Positions 1 through 9,742 of a stretch of DNA of 64,000 bases are shown here, piece after piece. The notes below the pieces were generated by a model, which saw nothing but the letters and a program-made list of their open reading frames with translations, was not told the DNA's origin and ran no database searches. Within the stretch, counting starts at the first letter, position 1. Every line of letters starts with the position of its first letter. The DNA is from Phymorhynchus buccinoides. Taxonomy: Eukaryota > Mollusca > Gastropoda > Neogastropoda > Raphitomidae. The position numbers were made by a program, and so were the translations under genes. The stretch spans positions 58,815,756-58,879,755 of the forward strand of contig CM065684.1 in the NCBI GenBank assembly GCA_017654935.2. The letters are read 5' to 3'.

Positions 1-284
1 ATACTCTTTGGTAGTTAGAATATCTAGGCCAAGTTCGAGAATGAAGGTCATTGGTCAAAGGTCATGGTCACTGGAGCCCAAAATGCTGCTGCCGTAGCTG
101 GTATTCTAGCATCTTAACGCTGTATTTTTTATTTTTAGCTGTTGTTGTCAGTACAGTCCATATTTTTGTTAAATGTTATAGTTTAGCTGTAGAAAGCAAT
201 CCACCCTGAAACAAATCAAAGTCACAAACAAGAAAGAGTGTAAAAGGGCCGTGAGGCCCACTTCTAGCCCTAATTACTACTACT
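1..284. other. Intronic sequence, no feature seen
   Basis: This lies upstream of the first visible ITPK1 exon. I see no exon, RNA gene or clear repeat here apart from a short CTA-type run near 280-292. Confidence 0.5.
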
Positions 285-587
285 ACTACAGAGTATGAAT
301 GTATGTGCGCTGTCTCTTTGTCAAGGAGCAGCAAGAGTTGTGTAATAATGGGCTCTTCATGTGGAGTTATCATCCTTAGCCCTTGACACCAGGTGGCGTT
401 GTTGTCAGTACAGAGTATGAATTTATATGCGCTGTCTCTTTGTCAAGGAGCAGCAAGAGTTGTCTGTACAGTCAGAGTATGAATGTATGTGCGCTGTTTC
501 TTTGTCAAGGAGCAGCAAGAGTTGTGTAAAGGCTCTTTAGGTGGAGTTATCCTTAGCCCTTTACACCAGGTGGCGTTGCATTTAGAG
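285..587. repeat. Local tandem duplication, three partial units
   Basis: A block beginning GAGTATGAATGTATGTGCGC and ending near AGCAGCAAGAGTTGT occurs three times (about 290, 411 and 474). The following segment, with GGTGGAGTTAT and ACCAGGTGGCGTTG, occurs in the first and third units. Units are unequal (about 124, 65 and 114 bp), so this is a local segmental duplication and not a regular satellite. It lies in the presumed upstream intron of ITPK1. Confidence 0.8.
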
Positions 588-1217
588 GCTGTTTCTTTGC
601 AGCATGCAGCTCACTCTGTCGCTCGCTCTCTCTCTCATTCACATGTAAAATTAGATCTTGCCTCTTTAGTTTTATTTGACAAAGGGAAGTAATGTAATCT
701 AGGAGAGTGATGTCCATTTCAGCAGCTAGAAGCACTCATTGTGTGTATAATTGAGTTTGTTTTGTTTGACTGTTTCAGTGGTGAAGCCCATATTGTCACA
801 TGGTTCAAGGTCAGCTCATGAGGTGAGAATGGCAGTTGTCTTTTTCTTTTTTCAAGTGATTTAAACACTGTAAATGTTTGCATGTGCAACACACATGCAC
901 ACACAGTCACACACACACATGCATGAACACATGTGCACTCACACACACACAGACACACACTAACTAAATACTAGCTAATTAACTGTCTGACTAAGACACA
1001 TAGATACACACAGTCCCACTCTGATAGTATGTTATTCTGAAACGTTCCTACAAAGCTTAGATATATGTTCTAGACAAATGTCTACATTCCACAAATGAAT
1101 GCAAGGGAACAGTAGCACACATAATTATCGCTACATATCAGTGTGGATTTTTTTCTTCACAAGATTTTGTTTTACCCATTCCACCAATACATACAAGTGA
1201 ACAGTAACGTTGTTTGT
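588..1217. other. Intronic sequence with a CA-rich microsatellite
   Basis: No gene is seen. CA-rich simple sequence lies at about 888-960. A roughly 35-bp segment at about 1115-1150 (GCACACATAATT..TATCAGTGTGGATTTTTT) recurs at about 1662-1698, just upstream of the ITPK1 exon, so these two sites bracket the repeat described next. Confidence 0.6.
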
Positions 1218-1500
1218 TGTCTTACCCTGGCTTAAAGACTCCAGGGATCATCCCAACAGCCGAAACACTTGAACACTATGGTACAAATGCACCAGCCAGG
1301 GATGAGAACATTACGTGTGTAACCCTTTTTGATTACCCCGCCACGTGGGCAGCCACACTCTGACTTTGTAGGATTTTAGACTGCTGAATTTATGTTAGGA
1401 GCTTGTCATGGCTTAAGACGATCTCCGCACAACCATGCAGAACATAACAACATGTTGATGTTGCCTTGGTGTTCTAGCTTATGTCAACTGGTCTGACACA
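1218..1500 (+). repeat. Dispersed repeat R1, copy 1
   Basis: About 280 bp with recognisable blocks GGGATCATCCCAACAGCCGA, ACACTATGGTACAAATGCAC and CATGCAGAACATAACAACA. A second copy in the same orientation lies at 4064-4350 and a reverse-strand partial copy at 24816-24972. It matches none of the LINE or SINE families recognised elsewhere in the window. Class unknown, probably non-autonomous. Confidence 0.8.
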
Positions 1501-1742
1501 GCCTCGTGCCTTTTTTTTTGCTCTCCCATCTTCTGGGCGGTACAGTGGCGTTGCTCCCATGCCGCTCATTCCGAGTCCCAATTCGCAGCCACACGTTCAG
1601 GTCGCTGAATCCGAGACCAGCAGTCCAAGAGAAGTGAATCTAGGCCGTACAGTAAAACTTATTATGCACACATATTGCTACATACCAGTGTGGATTTTTT
1701 AAACTAAAACATAGACCTGAATAATGTTCCTGTTTTTCCCAG
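1501..1742. other. Intron end upstream of ITPK1 exon
   Basis: Intronic sequence ending in the acceptor CTGTTTTTCCCAG at 1741-1742. The segment at about 1607-1642 (CGAGACCAGCAGTCCAAG and following) has a diverged relative near 43870-43905, which suggests an old dispersed repeat. Confidence 0.5.
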
Positions 1743-1902
1743 ATGGCGATAATTTTCAACGAGGAGAGCCTTCGTGATGTGGAGGTGCCGTGCGTGGCGC
1801 AGTCCTTTCTCAACCACAATGCCCTGTTGTACAAAGTCTTCGTGGTCGGCAATCGCCAGTTTGTGGTGCAGAGACCGTCGCTGAAAAACCTCTTTCCAGG
1901 CA
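1743..1902 (+). CDS. ITPK1: ITPK1-type inositol-tetrakisphosphate 1-kinase, ATP-grasp exon
   Basis: First visible exon of an inositol 1,3,4-trisphosphate 5/6-kinase / inositol 3,4,5,6-tetrakisphosphate 1-kinase, a cytosolic ATP-grasp enzyme on the route to higher inositol phosphates. It encodes 53 residues plus one base. Family signatures visible are HNALLYKVFVVG and VVQRPSLKN, matching the central ATP-grasp segment that contacts nucleotide and inositol phosphate. The preceding residues (MAIIFN..) follow directly on the acceptor AG at 1741-1742, so the ATG is an internal codon and not the start. The donor is A/GTGAGT at 1903; the single leftover base joins in frame to the exon at 3608. Upstream exons (N-terminal domain) are not in the window. 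Partial copies of the 3' end of this exon lie in the following intron at 2429-2600. Confidence 0.93.
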
Positions 1903-1914
1903 GTGAGTGAAAAC

Positions 1915-2340
1915 ATAATATTAATTAATAATGCTTATATAGCGCATAATCTTGCTAAGCAACTCAATGCGTTTTCACTCAACATTCGTACAAACATTTC
2001 TAACAGACTGGTTCACATATCCTCACCATACATCTCTATGAAAATGAATACATTAGAGAATGCATTGCATATAATCATAACACAACACACTAACACCCAC
2101 CTCCCTTCAACCCCCCCACGCCCCCCTACCTCCCCACCCCCACACCACACACACGCATACGCATTTACCTCATACTCAACGTCAATGAGCTGGAAGACAA
2201 AGAGTGGGGAAAGGATCATAGACTTTACAGAGAGAAAACTTTCCTGAAGAAGTGGGGTTTTAGTTGGGACTTGAATGAAGGAAGAGTGGACTGGTTACGG
2301 GTATGGTCAGGGAGAGAATTCCAAACGCTTGGAAAACATG
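1915..2340 (-). mobile_element. L2-like LINE 3' fragment
   Basis: Read on the minus strand, this begins near a WNSL-type segment (GAATTCCAAACGCTTGG in plus orientation at about 2317) and ends in TTATATAGCGC plus a TAA/ATT-rich tail near 1917-1945. This is the usual form of L2-type LINE 3' ends in lophotrochozoans. Similar tails occur at 4676, 29570 and 42470. The middle is eroded and CA/C-rich; no intact reading frame remains. Confidence 0.6.
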
Positions 2341-2428
2341 CATGCATGCTTGCACGCATTCATAATATGCACATGCACACACACATACATGCATATGCGC
2401 ACACTTACGCATGTATACACACACAATA

Positions 2429-2600
2429 GTTTGTGGTTCAGTGCTCTTTACTGAAAAACCTCTATCCTGGCAGTGAGTGAAAACATATGCATGCATGCTT
2501 GCACGCATGCATCATTTGCACATGCACATGCACACACACATACGTACGCACACATACATACACACACAATAGTTTGTGGTTCAGTGCTCTTTACTAAATT
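2429..2600 (+). repeat. Intronic duplicates of the ITPK1 exon 3' end and donor
   Basis: 2429-2486 repeats the 3' end of the exon at 1743-1902: TTTGTGGTTCAG, then CTGAAAAACCTCT, then GGCAGTGAGTGAAAACAT, which includes the same GTGAGT donor. A shorter second copy (TTTGTGGTTCAGTGCTCTTT) starts at about 2573. CA-rich simple sequence separates the copies. Neither copy has an obvious acceptor, so they are exon-end relics unless used as alternative donors. Confidence 0.85.
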
Positions 2601-2736
2601 ACTTTCTCTTCCTAATCCTAGTCCTTCTTCTTCTTCTTCTTCGCCTTAGGCAGCCAACTTCATCAAGTTGAAGATTCTGCTGCCCTACCCTTGGGCTGGA
2701 GCATGCATCAACAGTCCTTAGCGTTTTCATTTAAAG

Positions 2737-3171
<435 letters not shown>

Positions 3172-3566
3172 ATATTAGGTATAGGTAGGTATTAGGTACT
3201 TTATAGTCACAGAGGTGTCTCTGTGAAATTCGGGTTGCTCCCACCTGGAGAGCGCGTCGCAGCCAGAGGCGCGCCACCCAAGTTTTTATTTTTTGGCATG
3301 CGATTTTTGTGTGACTGATGAGGAAGGAAAGGGGGGGGGGGGGGGGGGTACATTTTGACCAAATGACACCTTTTTCGTTGCCACTGGGTTTAGCGTGTGC
3401 TAAATGCATGGGCACACGGGACCTCGTTTATCGTCTCATCCGAAAGACTCCACGTTCAGACCGTAAGGCCTAGTGCAAAGTGAGAGGAAAAATCCCCTGT
3501 ACCCAGGTTCGAACTCGGGTTTACTTGACACAAGGCGAACGCGATACGTCTGTGCCACTCTACGCC
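3172..3566 (-). mobile_element. tRNA-derived SINE (family S-A)
   Basis: On the minus strand it starts GGCGTAGAGTGGCAC (A-box-like TGGCACAGACG), has a B-box-like GTTCGAACC about 45 bases later, then a body with GGCCTTACGGTCTGAACGTG and GCATTTAGCACACGCTAAAC. It ends in a tail of repeated ACCTAATACCTA units. A full relative lies at 54259-54630 and a truncated one at 48885-49034. The poly-G run at 3339-3348 lies inside it. Pol III-type internal promoter inferred from the boxes. Confidence 0.85.
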
Positions 3567-3607
3567 TTTTACTTCTACACCTATTACTATATCTCTGCTT
3601 GTTTCAG

Positions 3608-3675
3608 ATCATGCCACAATATTTTTTGACACACAAGAAGTGTCCAAGCCTGGTTCCTCTCATCCTTTGAATGCA
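3608..3675 (+). CDS. ITPK1: ITPK1 short internal exon
   Basis: 68-bp exon with acceptor TTGTTTCAG (3606-3607) and donor GCA/GTAAGT at 3676. Joined to the preceding exon it reads ..KNLFPG then NHATIFFDTQEVSKPGSSHP, matching the family segment that in vertebrate ITPK1 reads as a short ..FFNSHNVSKPESS.. stretch after the QRPSLKN motif. One base from the upstream exon plus 68 bases gives 23 codons, so the exon ends in phase 0. It encodes the linker between the nucleotide-binding strand and the C-terminal metal-binding part of the ATP-grasp fold. Confidence 0.92.
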
Positions 3676-4063
3676 GTAAGTGTGGAATTGCGCTTTGGCG
3701 TGTGCACCGATGTGTCAGAATTGTGTCTTTTCTGTTCCTTTTCAGAACTGATATCAGTGTTGCTCCTCTACCACAGTGAAGCTTTGGTGTTTTTAGTCCT
3801 CTGATTTTCCTAAGATTGAACTTTAGTTGACAATTCTGCAGGACTCGACAATTTTCTTCATTTAATCAAAAATTCAATATGAAGGTCAGGGGGGGGGGGG
3901 GGGGATATTATTTTCACACACAAAAAATGTTGATGATGGAAAGAGGGGGTGGGGGTAAAGAAATTGCAGGAAAAGCAATTGCTTAACAGACTTTTAGAGT
4001 TGTAGAGTGCTGAGGTCTAGAGTAGGCTTTGTTGTTTTATCATTGTACTGTTGTTGTTGTTGT
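3676..4063. other. ITPK1 intron with G-rich runs
   Basis: Intronic. It holds a run of 14 G at about 3891-3904 and a G-rich stretch near 3940-3956. A GTT trinucleotide run lies at about 4049-4065. No other feature is seen. Confidence 0.6.
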
Positions 4064-4350
4064 TGTCATACCCTGCCTTAAATACTCCAGGGATCATCCC
4101 AACAGCCGAAGCACTTGAACACTATGGTACAAATGCACCAGCTTGGAATGAGAACATTACGTGTGTGACCGTTTTTGATTACCCCACCACGTGGACAGCC
4201 ACACTCCGACTTCGGAGGATTTGGGAGACTGCTGATGTTATGCTAGGTGTTTGTAATGGCTTAAGACAATCCCCGCACAACCATGCAGAACATAACAACA
4301 TTTTGATGTAGCCTTGGTGTTCTAGCTTATGTCAATTGGTCTGACACAGC
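4064..4350 (+). repeat. Dispersed repeat R1, copy 2
   Basis: Same family and orientation as 1218-1500, with matching blocks CTCCAGGGATCATCCCAACA, CACTATGGTACAAATGCACC and CATGCAGAACATAACAACAT. The open frame that can be read through it is not conserved in copy 1, so I do not regard it as coding. Confidence 0.8.
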
Positions 4351-4675
4351 CTTATGCTAAGCGATCTCCGGCAGTGAAGGGAACTTTTTTGCAGGACTCA
4401 ACAAGTTTCTGATTTCATAAAAAAATTCAAATAAAATTTATTTTAACTTAATAAAAATGTTAATGGAAGGAGGGGGGGGGGGTATTGAATTCCAGTTGCT
4501 TGATCAACAAGCTAACAGTTTTGTAGAGTAGTTAGATTTTGTGTAGGCTTTCTTATTGCGTAAGCACAGAAAGCAGCATTACACTGCGACAGTTTAAAAG
4601 ACTGACTAGGGCTACCAGAACCCTTGTTAATTTTCAGGGATATTTTGCCTTCATTTTCCCTTTAAATTTCAAAGA

Positions 4676-4790
4676 TAATAATAATAATAATGGGAATTTA
4701 TATAGCGCTCTTTCTCACATGAGCTCAGTGCATAACAAGAACATTACAGCCAAACAAATAATTAATCATTAGAAAGTAAAATAAGCACGA
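4676..4790 (-). mobile_element. L2-like LINE/SINE 3' tail
   Basis: AAT-repeat run followed by GGGAATTTATATAGCGCTCT, TCACATGAGCTCAGTGC and CAAACAAATAATTAATCATT. The same block is at 29570-29680, where it is the 3' end of a recognisable L2-like fragment on the minus strand. Confidence 0.65.
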
Positions 4791-4866
4791 TGCTTGCTTT
4801 TGAGCTCTTGATTCTGATGCCTGATAGTTCAGAGGTTGAATTAAAGCGACTGGTACTTTATCTGTA

Positions 4867-5037
4867 CAGTGGAACCTCCCTTATAAGACCTCAACAAATC
4901 ATCCAAAATGAGGTCTTATAAGAGAGGGGTCTACTACTAGTAATTTTAATATTTACAAAGAAGGGCAATGTCTCAGAGAAGTAGGTCTTATGTGGGAGGG
5001 AGTCTTATAATGGGAGGTCTTAAGGGAGGTTCCACTG
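4867..5037. mobile_element. pogo/Tigger-type MITE, 171 bp
   Basis: Ends are inverted repeats: CAGTGGAACCTCCCTTATAA on the left and TTAAGGGAGGTTCCACTG on the right, flanked on both sides by TA. CAGT-starting termini with TA duplication are typical of pogo/Tigger-related elements. The interior also contains inverted copies of AGGTCTTATAAG. It sits in the ITPK1 intron just before the exon at 5222. A partial relative is at 43172-43285. Confidence 0.85.
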
Positions 5038-5221
5038 TATTAACGATTGTCACAGATTGGATAAAGACTCACCGAACACCTGAATTCACACAAATTTTTG
5101 ATTGTCACTAAAAACCTAAATTCACATCCATTTTCGATTCTCACAGATTGGATAAAGGCTCACCAACACATTTTTTGTACTTACCAACACCTGAATACAC
5201 TGACTTTTGTTATTGTGACAG

Positions 5222-5390
5222 ATTGATGCGGAGAGCATAGAGGAGCCGCTGGTCAAGCCGGACTGGCAGCTTTTGGAGCAGGTTGGAGCGTCGATTAGCC
5301 GTGCAATGGACATGTGTCTGATTGGCATTGACGTCATCATCGACTGCCAGACGCAGCAGTATGCCATCATCGACATCAACTCCTTCCCAG
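5222..5390 (+). CDS. ITPK1: ITPK1 metal-binding exon (ATP-grasp D..DIN motif)
   Basis: 169-bp exon with acceptor TTGTGACAG (5220-5221) and donor CCCAG/GTAGGA at 5391. It enters in phase 0 and leaves one base that joins to the exon at 6594. It encodes 56 residues including LIGIDVIIDCQTQQYAIIDI followed by NSFPG. The two acidic positions (D of GIDVII; D and N of DIN) match the Mg-ATP ligands of the ITPK1 ATP-grasp site (human D281, D295, N297 region). The exon 3' end, from codons for IGIDV through the donor, is repeated six more times downstream (5412-5974), which is very unusual. Confidence 0.94.
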
Positions 5391-5974
5391 GTAGGAATGT
5401 GTGTGTGTGATATCGGCATTGGCATCATCATCATCATTGACTGCCAGACACAGCAGTATGCCATCATCGACATCAACTCCTTCCCAGGTAGGAATGTATG
5501 TGTGTGTATGTGATCGGCATTGACATCGTCATCATTGACTGCCAGACACAGCAGTATGCCATCATTGACGTCAACTCCTTCCCAGGTAGGAATGTGTGTG
5601 TGTGTGATTGGCATAGACATCATCGTCATCATCAACTGCCAGACACAGCAGTATGCTATCATCGACATTAACTCCTTCCCAGGTAGGAATGTGTGTGTGT
5701 GTGATCGGCATTGGCATCATCGTCATCATCGACTGCCAGACACAGCAGTATGCCATCATCGACATCAACTCCTTCCCAGGTAGGAATGTATGTGAGTGTG
5801 TGTGTGTGATCGGCATTGACATCGTCATTGACTGCCAGACACAGCAGTTTGCCATCATCGACATCAACTCCTTCCCAGGTAGGAATGTGTGTGTGTGATC
5901 GGCATTGACATCGTCATCATCATCAACTGCCAGACACAGCAGTATGCCATCATCGACATCAACTCCTTCCTAGG
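5391..5974 (+). repeat. Six tandem copies of the ITPK1 exon 3' end plus splice donor
   Basis: Units start at about 5412, 5513, 5607, 5704, 5809 and 5898 with ATCGGCATTGRCATC or close variants, and continue through GACTGCCAGACACAGCAG and ATCAACTCCTTCCCAG to a GTAGGAATGTGTG donor and a GT-rich spacer. Spacings are 101, 94, 97, 105 and 89 bp, not multiples of three, so the units do not form one frame. Five units keep a good donor; the last has CCTAG/GTTTGC instead. Each unit individually still encodes the catalytic DCQTQQYAIIDINSFPG-type segment. No acceptor is evident, so the authentic donor is probably 5391. Confidence 0.95.
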
Positions 5975-6593
5975 TTTGCGTCTTTGACAGGTTTTATATA
6001 TATTTTTTGTTCGTGCTTAAATTATTTTGCACGTGCAGTTATATGGGTGTGATTTTTCCCCCGATTTTTTAACCTGAGTAACGTTTATGCCTTTTGTTTT
6101 TGTTTGTGGCTCATTGCTCTGTCATTTGAGACCTTGATAAAGTCCGATAAATACCCATGATGAAATATTGGGACAAAGGTATACACTTGTGGGGGTTTTT
6201 TCAAATTGTTATTGTTCTCTCTATATATTATATATAGCATTCAAAACAATAGAAAAAACAAGTGGGAAGACTGGTGTAAATTTATTAGGCAAATATTTCA
6301 GGCTACTGCCCTTTGACCATGCCTGTCTCCTCCTTATATATAATATCTGAAACACGCCATGCACATGCCATTGCTTCACTTTGGCCTGTTACAAACCAAG
6401 ATGAGTAATTGTTATTATTCATATTCGGTTGTTGAGACATTGTCAGGTCTGCCCCAGTCTTGCTGATTAAACTAGGCATTGTGAGTTGAGAGAGTTGAGA
6501 CCTAGTTACACGTCAACTGCTTTACTCTTTCTCGCGTAAGTTCATCAACCGTTGTTTTGTTTCAACATTTCCTCTCTAAATTGCTCATTTCAG
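5975..6593. other. ITPK1 intron
   Basis: Intronic sequence ending in TTGCTCATTTCAG at 6592-6593. No exon, SINE or inverted-repeat element is recognised. Confidence 0.6.
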
Positions 6594-7028
6594 GTTTTGA
6601 AGGGGTGGACGATTTTTTCGCCCACCTCAGGGACCACATACTGGAGTGCCTGAGGATCAGAGACAGCGGGGGGGGTAACTCCAACTCACGCTCTCTCACC
6701 ACCACCACCACCTCCTCTTCCCCTACCATCCCCACTCCTACCACGGCAGCGGGGGACCACACCAACGACCAACCCGCGCACAAAAAGAGGACGGCAGCCG
6801 CCAACGCCGCAAATCTCAAAGCCTCGCAGAAATTCATCCTAGAACAACAGTCCCCTGTCATTGACACTTCTGGCGGCCAGCACGCAGTGGAATCATCGCT
6901 ATGTGCTGTAGAGACCGCTGGTAAGCTAATGTCGGAAAGCGGCGGAAAGCTAAAGTCGGAAAGCGGCGGAATCGAGAAAGATTCAGAAGAAAGACGAAGC
7001 CATCGTCATCCCCTCATGTCCCACCGAG
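6594..7028 (+). CDS. ITPK1: ITPK1 C-terminal exon, truncated by assembly gap
   Basis: Acceptor CATTTCAG ends at 6593. The base carried over from 5390 completes Gly, giving NSFPGFEGVDDFFAHLRDHI, which matches the conserved end of the ITPK1 fold (FPGYEGVSEFF..LLNHI in vertebrates). The next ~120 residues are low-complexity (Ser/Thr/Pro/Gly-rich, then charged with a duplicated SESGGK motif), as expected of the non-conserved C-terminal tail. No stop codon appears before the N gap at 7029, so the end of the protein and the 3' UTR are missing. Short glycine codon runs (6669-6675) mark a G-tract that could hide an indel. Confidence 0.88.
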
Positions 7029-7528
7029 NNNNNNNNNNNNNNNNNNNNNNNNNNNNNNNNNNNNNNNNNNNNNNNNNNNNNNNNNNNNNNNNNNNNNNNN
7101 NNNNNNNNNNNNNNNNNNNNNNNNNNNNNNNNNNNNNNNNNNNNNNNNNNNNNNNNNNNNNNNNNNNNNNNNNNNNNNNNNNNNNNNNNNNNNNNNNNNN
7201 NNNNNNNNNNNNNNNNNNNNNNNNNNNNNNNNNNNNNNNNNNNNNNNNNNNNNNNNNNNNNNNNNNNNNNNNNNNNNNNNNNNNNNNNNNNNNNNNNNNN
7301 NNNNNNNNNNNNNNNNNNNNNNNNNNNNNNNNNNNNNNNNNNNNNNNNNNNNNNNNNNNNNNNNNNNNNNNNNNNNNNNNNNNNNNNNNNNNNNNNNNNN
7401 NNNNNNNNNNNNNNNNNNNNNNNNNNNNNNNNNNNNNNNNNNNNNNNNNNNNNNNNNNNNNNNNNNNNNNNNNNNNNNNNNNNNNNNNNNNNNNNNNNNN
7501 NNNNNNNNNNNNNNNNNNNNNNNNNNNN
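7029..7528. other. Assembly gap, 500 N
   Basis: Exactly 500 N, the same length as the gap at 49374-49873, so probably a fixed placeholder of unknown true size. It hides the end of ITPK1. Reading frames drawn across it have no meaning. Confidence 0.99.
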
Positions 7529-7554
7529 CAAGGCGTCGGCCAAAAAAAGGGGAT

Positions 7555-7700
7555 TGAATTCACGTTCCATTTGGAAAAAAAAACACTATCCCCAAAAACA
7601 AGTAGCAGGTAAGCATCTCAGTGGTGTTTTGATGCACAAATATATGTGTTTTGAATTGCTTGTGTGTGTGTCACTGTTCACTCAATCACTGTACTAGATA
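7555..7700 (+). repeat. Dispersed repeat R2, copy 1
   Basis: Contains ACAAGTAGCAGGTAAGCATC, GGTGTTTTGATGCACAAATA and TATGTGTTTTGAATTG. The same blocks occur twice in tandem at 34846-35112. Class unknown. Confidence 0.75.
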
Positions 7701-7867
7701 TACCAGTGCTCCGCACGGCAGCACCCCTCCCTTCCACCCACTCACCCGTGCTCCGCACGGCAGCATGAAGCATCTGCGCTTCCTAGACTTTGCTTGGGTT
7801 TCCCCCTATCCTTATTTCCCCCTCCCTCCCCCCCCCCCCCCCCCCTTCCGCCCACCCCCAGCTTTCC

Positions 7868-8768
7868 AAACTTCCAGAAGGTACTTCGTCATTATGGTAT
7901 CCAGGGGAAGCTCAACAAATGGATTGAAGACTTCCTTAGCAACAGAAGACAACGGTCGTCAACGGTGTCAGATCCACCCACATTGATGTTTGTTCTGGAG
8001 TGCCCCAAGGAACAGTTCTTGGACCGTGCCTGTTCCTGGCATACATCAATGACCTGCCAGACAAGGTGACATCACCAGCCCGTCTCTTTGCTGATGACAC
8101 TGCAGTGTATAGTGTGGTAGCGGCGCCTCAGGACCATGATCAGCTTCAGCATGACCTCCATCAGCCTGGGAGTTACCATCTGTAGAGACCTGAGCTGGAA
8201 AAAACATATCCAGCACGTCTGCTCAAAGGCCAACAAGACTCTGTTCAAAGGCCAACAAGACTTTTTTTTTAGAAGAAGCCTCAAGATCAGTTCCCAGACC
8301 ATCAGGGAAAGAGCCTACAAGGCATTTGTGCGTCCCATACTGGAATACGCCTCCACAGTGTGGGACCCTCACCAACAGCAAGACAACGACAAAATCGAAG
8401 CGGTCCAGAGGAGAGCTGCAAGATTTGCCCTGCGCCGCTTCAGGAATACGTCAAGTGTGACCTCCATGATAGAGCAGCTAAAGTGGCCCACCCTGCAAGA
8501 ACGAAGGGAAACAGCAAGACTAGCCATGCTCTACAAGATATAAAACAATCTGGTCACTATGAAAACTGTAAGAGAGAAACTGGTCCCAGCACCACAGCGC
8601 CAACGTCGAGCACATCCCAAGCAGCTGGCCCAGACCTACTGCCGTACCCAATACAGGCAAGCAAGTTTCCTGCCACGTACCATCAAGGCATGGAACAACC
8701 TCCCAGAACAGGCTGTTGAGGCGAGGACCTTGGGCACTTTTGTGTCCTGGGTCTCCAAATCACAGTAA
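7868..8768 (+). mobile_element. Non-LTR retrotransposon reverse transcriptase fragment (degenerate)
   Basis: Conceptual translation in shifting frames gives LINE RT blocks in order: [15 protein letters not shown], a [14 protein letters not shown] motif (frame at about 8000), [18 protein letters not shown] with the catalytic ADD, then a deletion, then [45 protein letters not shown] and a C-terminal TIKAWNNLPEQAV. Frames break near 7990, 8150 and 8545, and a short CAAAGGCCAACAAGACT block at 8224-8262 is duplicated. The element is 5' truncated and dead. Order and motifs fit a Jockey/CR1/L2-type ORF2; the clade is not certain. Confidence 0.9.
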
Positions 8769-9112
8769 CTACACTCCCTTCTCTCTTTTTCTTTATTTTC
8801 TTTAGTTCATTTTAATTTATTTTTAGTTCATTTTCCTTTATTTTATTCTTCCCAATGACGCGGCATCACGTTGGGGCCCGATTAGCGGAACTTGGCTGGC
8901 TGGGTCATTCTCTTGCTTGGCGCGGCATCATGTTAGGGACCGATTAGCGGGACCTGGCTGGCTGGGCCAAGCTTTCCATATTTCTTCTTTTTCTCCTGTC
9001 CACTTCCTTCTTCTTGATAGTTGTCTTGCGCATTCCCGTAGATCCTCCCAAATACAGCGACATAATAGTCAGCAGTGACTGCGGTTGCTATAGGGAAAAG
9101 AAGAAGAAGAGG
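8769..9112. repeat. LINE 3' region with a duplicated ~65-bp unit
   Basis: After the RT stop, TTTATTTT-rich sequence is followed at about 8858-8912 and 8920-8970 by two copies of a unit with GCGGCATCA, CCGATTAGCGG and CTGGCTGGCTGGG. This may be the LINE 3' UTR. Nothing else is seen. Confidence 0.6.
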
Positions 9113-9274
9113 GTACTCGCCTCCCTCTTCTCCTTCCTAGCTTCGCTTGGGGTTTCCCCTATTCTGCTTTCCCCCTCCCTGGGCTGCGCCACCCTCCCTT
9201 CCGCCCACACCCCTCTCTCTTTAAAAAAAAATGATGAAAAGCCTCGCCCCCCAAAAAAAAAAAAAAAATTGTGG
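9113..9274. repeat. Pyrimidine-rich repeat, related to 9580-9650
   Basis: TACTCGCCTCCCTCTTCTCC and TTTCCCCTAT..TGCTTTCCCC recur at 9580-9650 and, more diverged, at 7785-7850. The 9580 copy lies immediately upstream of the Raftlin first exon and is also present in the second Raftlin block (57106-57170). Confidence 0.6.
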
Positions 9275-9354
9275 CGAGGGGCAGACTCGAACCCGCGACC
9301 TACACGACCTACGGATTTGCGACACAGCGTCCTAACCTATCGAGCTATTAAGGC
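9275..9354 (-). mobile_element. tRNA-like SINE head
   Basis: On the minus strand: GCCTTAATAGCTCGATAGG (A-box-like TAGCTCGATAGG) and, about 45 bases later, GGGTTCGAGTC (B box), ending in CCCCTCGCCAC. It is tRNA-sized with both Pol III boxes but is followed by poly-T/poly-C on the minus strand, so it is more likely a SINE head or a tRNA pseudogene than a working tRNA. Confidence 0.6.
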
Positions 9355-9654
9355 TTCGTTGAAAGTCGCTGTAAAAAATTTCATTGTAAGAGGAAGAAGG
9401 GAAAGCAGTCAAGTCAGACCAATTGACGCAGCTTCAAAATAATGCCAATTCACACGTGAGCAGCATTTTGCCTTCAAAATCAACTTTCAAAAGCAAAATT
9501 TTTAATACGATCTAGCGGAATAAATAGACGAAGCACAAAACTTCCAGAAGGTAGAGGAACTATTTGTACAAAAGCCCTACTCGCCTCCCTCTTCTCCTTC
9601 CTAGCTTCGCTTGAGGTTTCCCCTATCCTGCTTTCCCCCTCCCCGTGTTCACTT

Positions 9655-9742
9655 ATTTTACCTGTTTATTTGTATACACAGATTTCAATCTTTCGTGAAC
9701 TCTCACACCTAGCCAAGTCAGCTAGAGCAACAGAAGAGAATC
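9655..9742 (+). promoter_or_regulatory. Probable 5' UTR and start context of Raftlin copy 1
   Basis: A possible acceptor TTTGTATACACAG ends at 9681, so the start codon may sit in a second exon with an upstream non-coding exon elsewhere. The start AATCATGGGC has G at +4. The identical sequence precedes the ATG of copy 2 (57271). No TATA box is convincing. Confidence 0.35.

Noticed and set aside
4051..4311. 86-codon frame in repeat R1
   Set aside because: The frame is broken in the other R1 copies.
5391..5974. CRISPR-like array
   Set aside because: Repeats are exon-derived with donor sites and GT-rich spacers, in a eukaryotic intron; no cas genes. The arrays at 23445 and 33583 were rejected for the same reason.
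6557..7612. A long frame running through ITPK1 exon 4 and the N gap to 7612
   Set aside because: The part across 500 N has no information and the sequence after the gap is repeat R2; the exon is supported only to 7028.
9275..9354. Functional tRNA genes at 9275-9354, 44485-44545 and 54259-54330
   Set aside because: A and B boxes are present but cloverleaf acceptor stems are not convincing and each is joined to SINE-like or repeat sequence.
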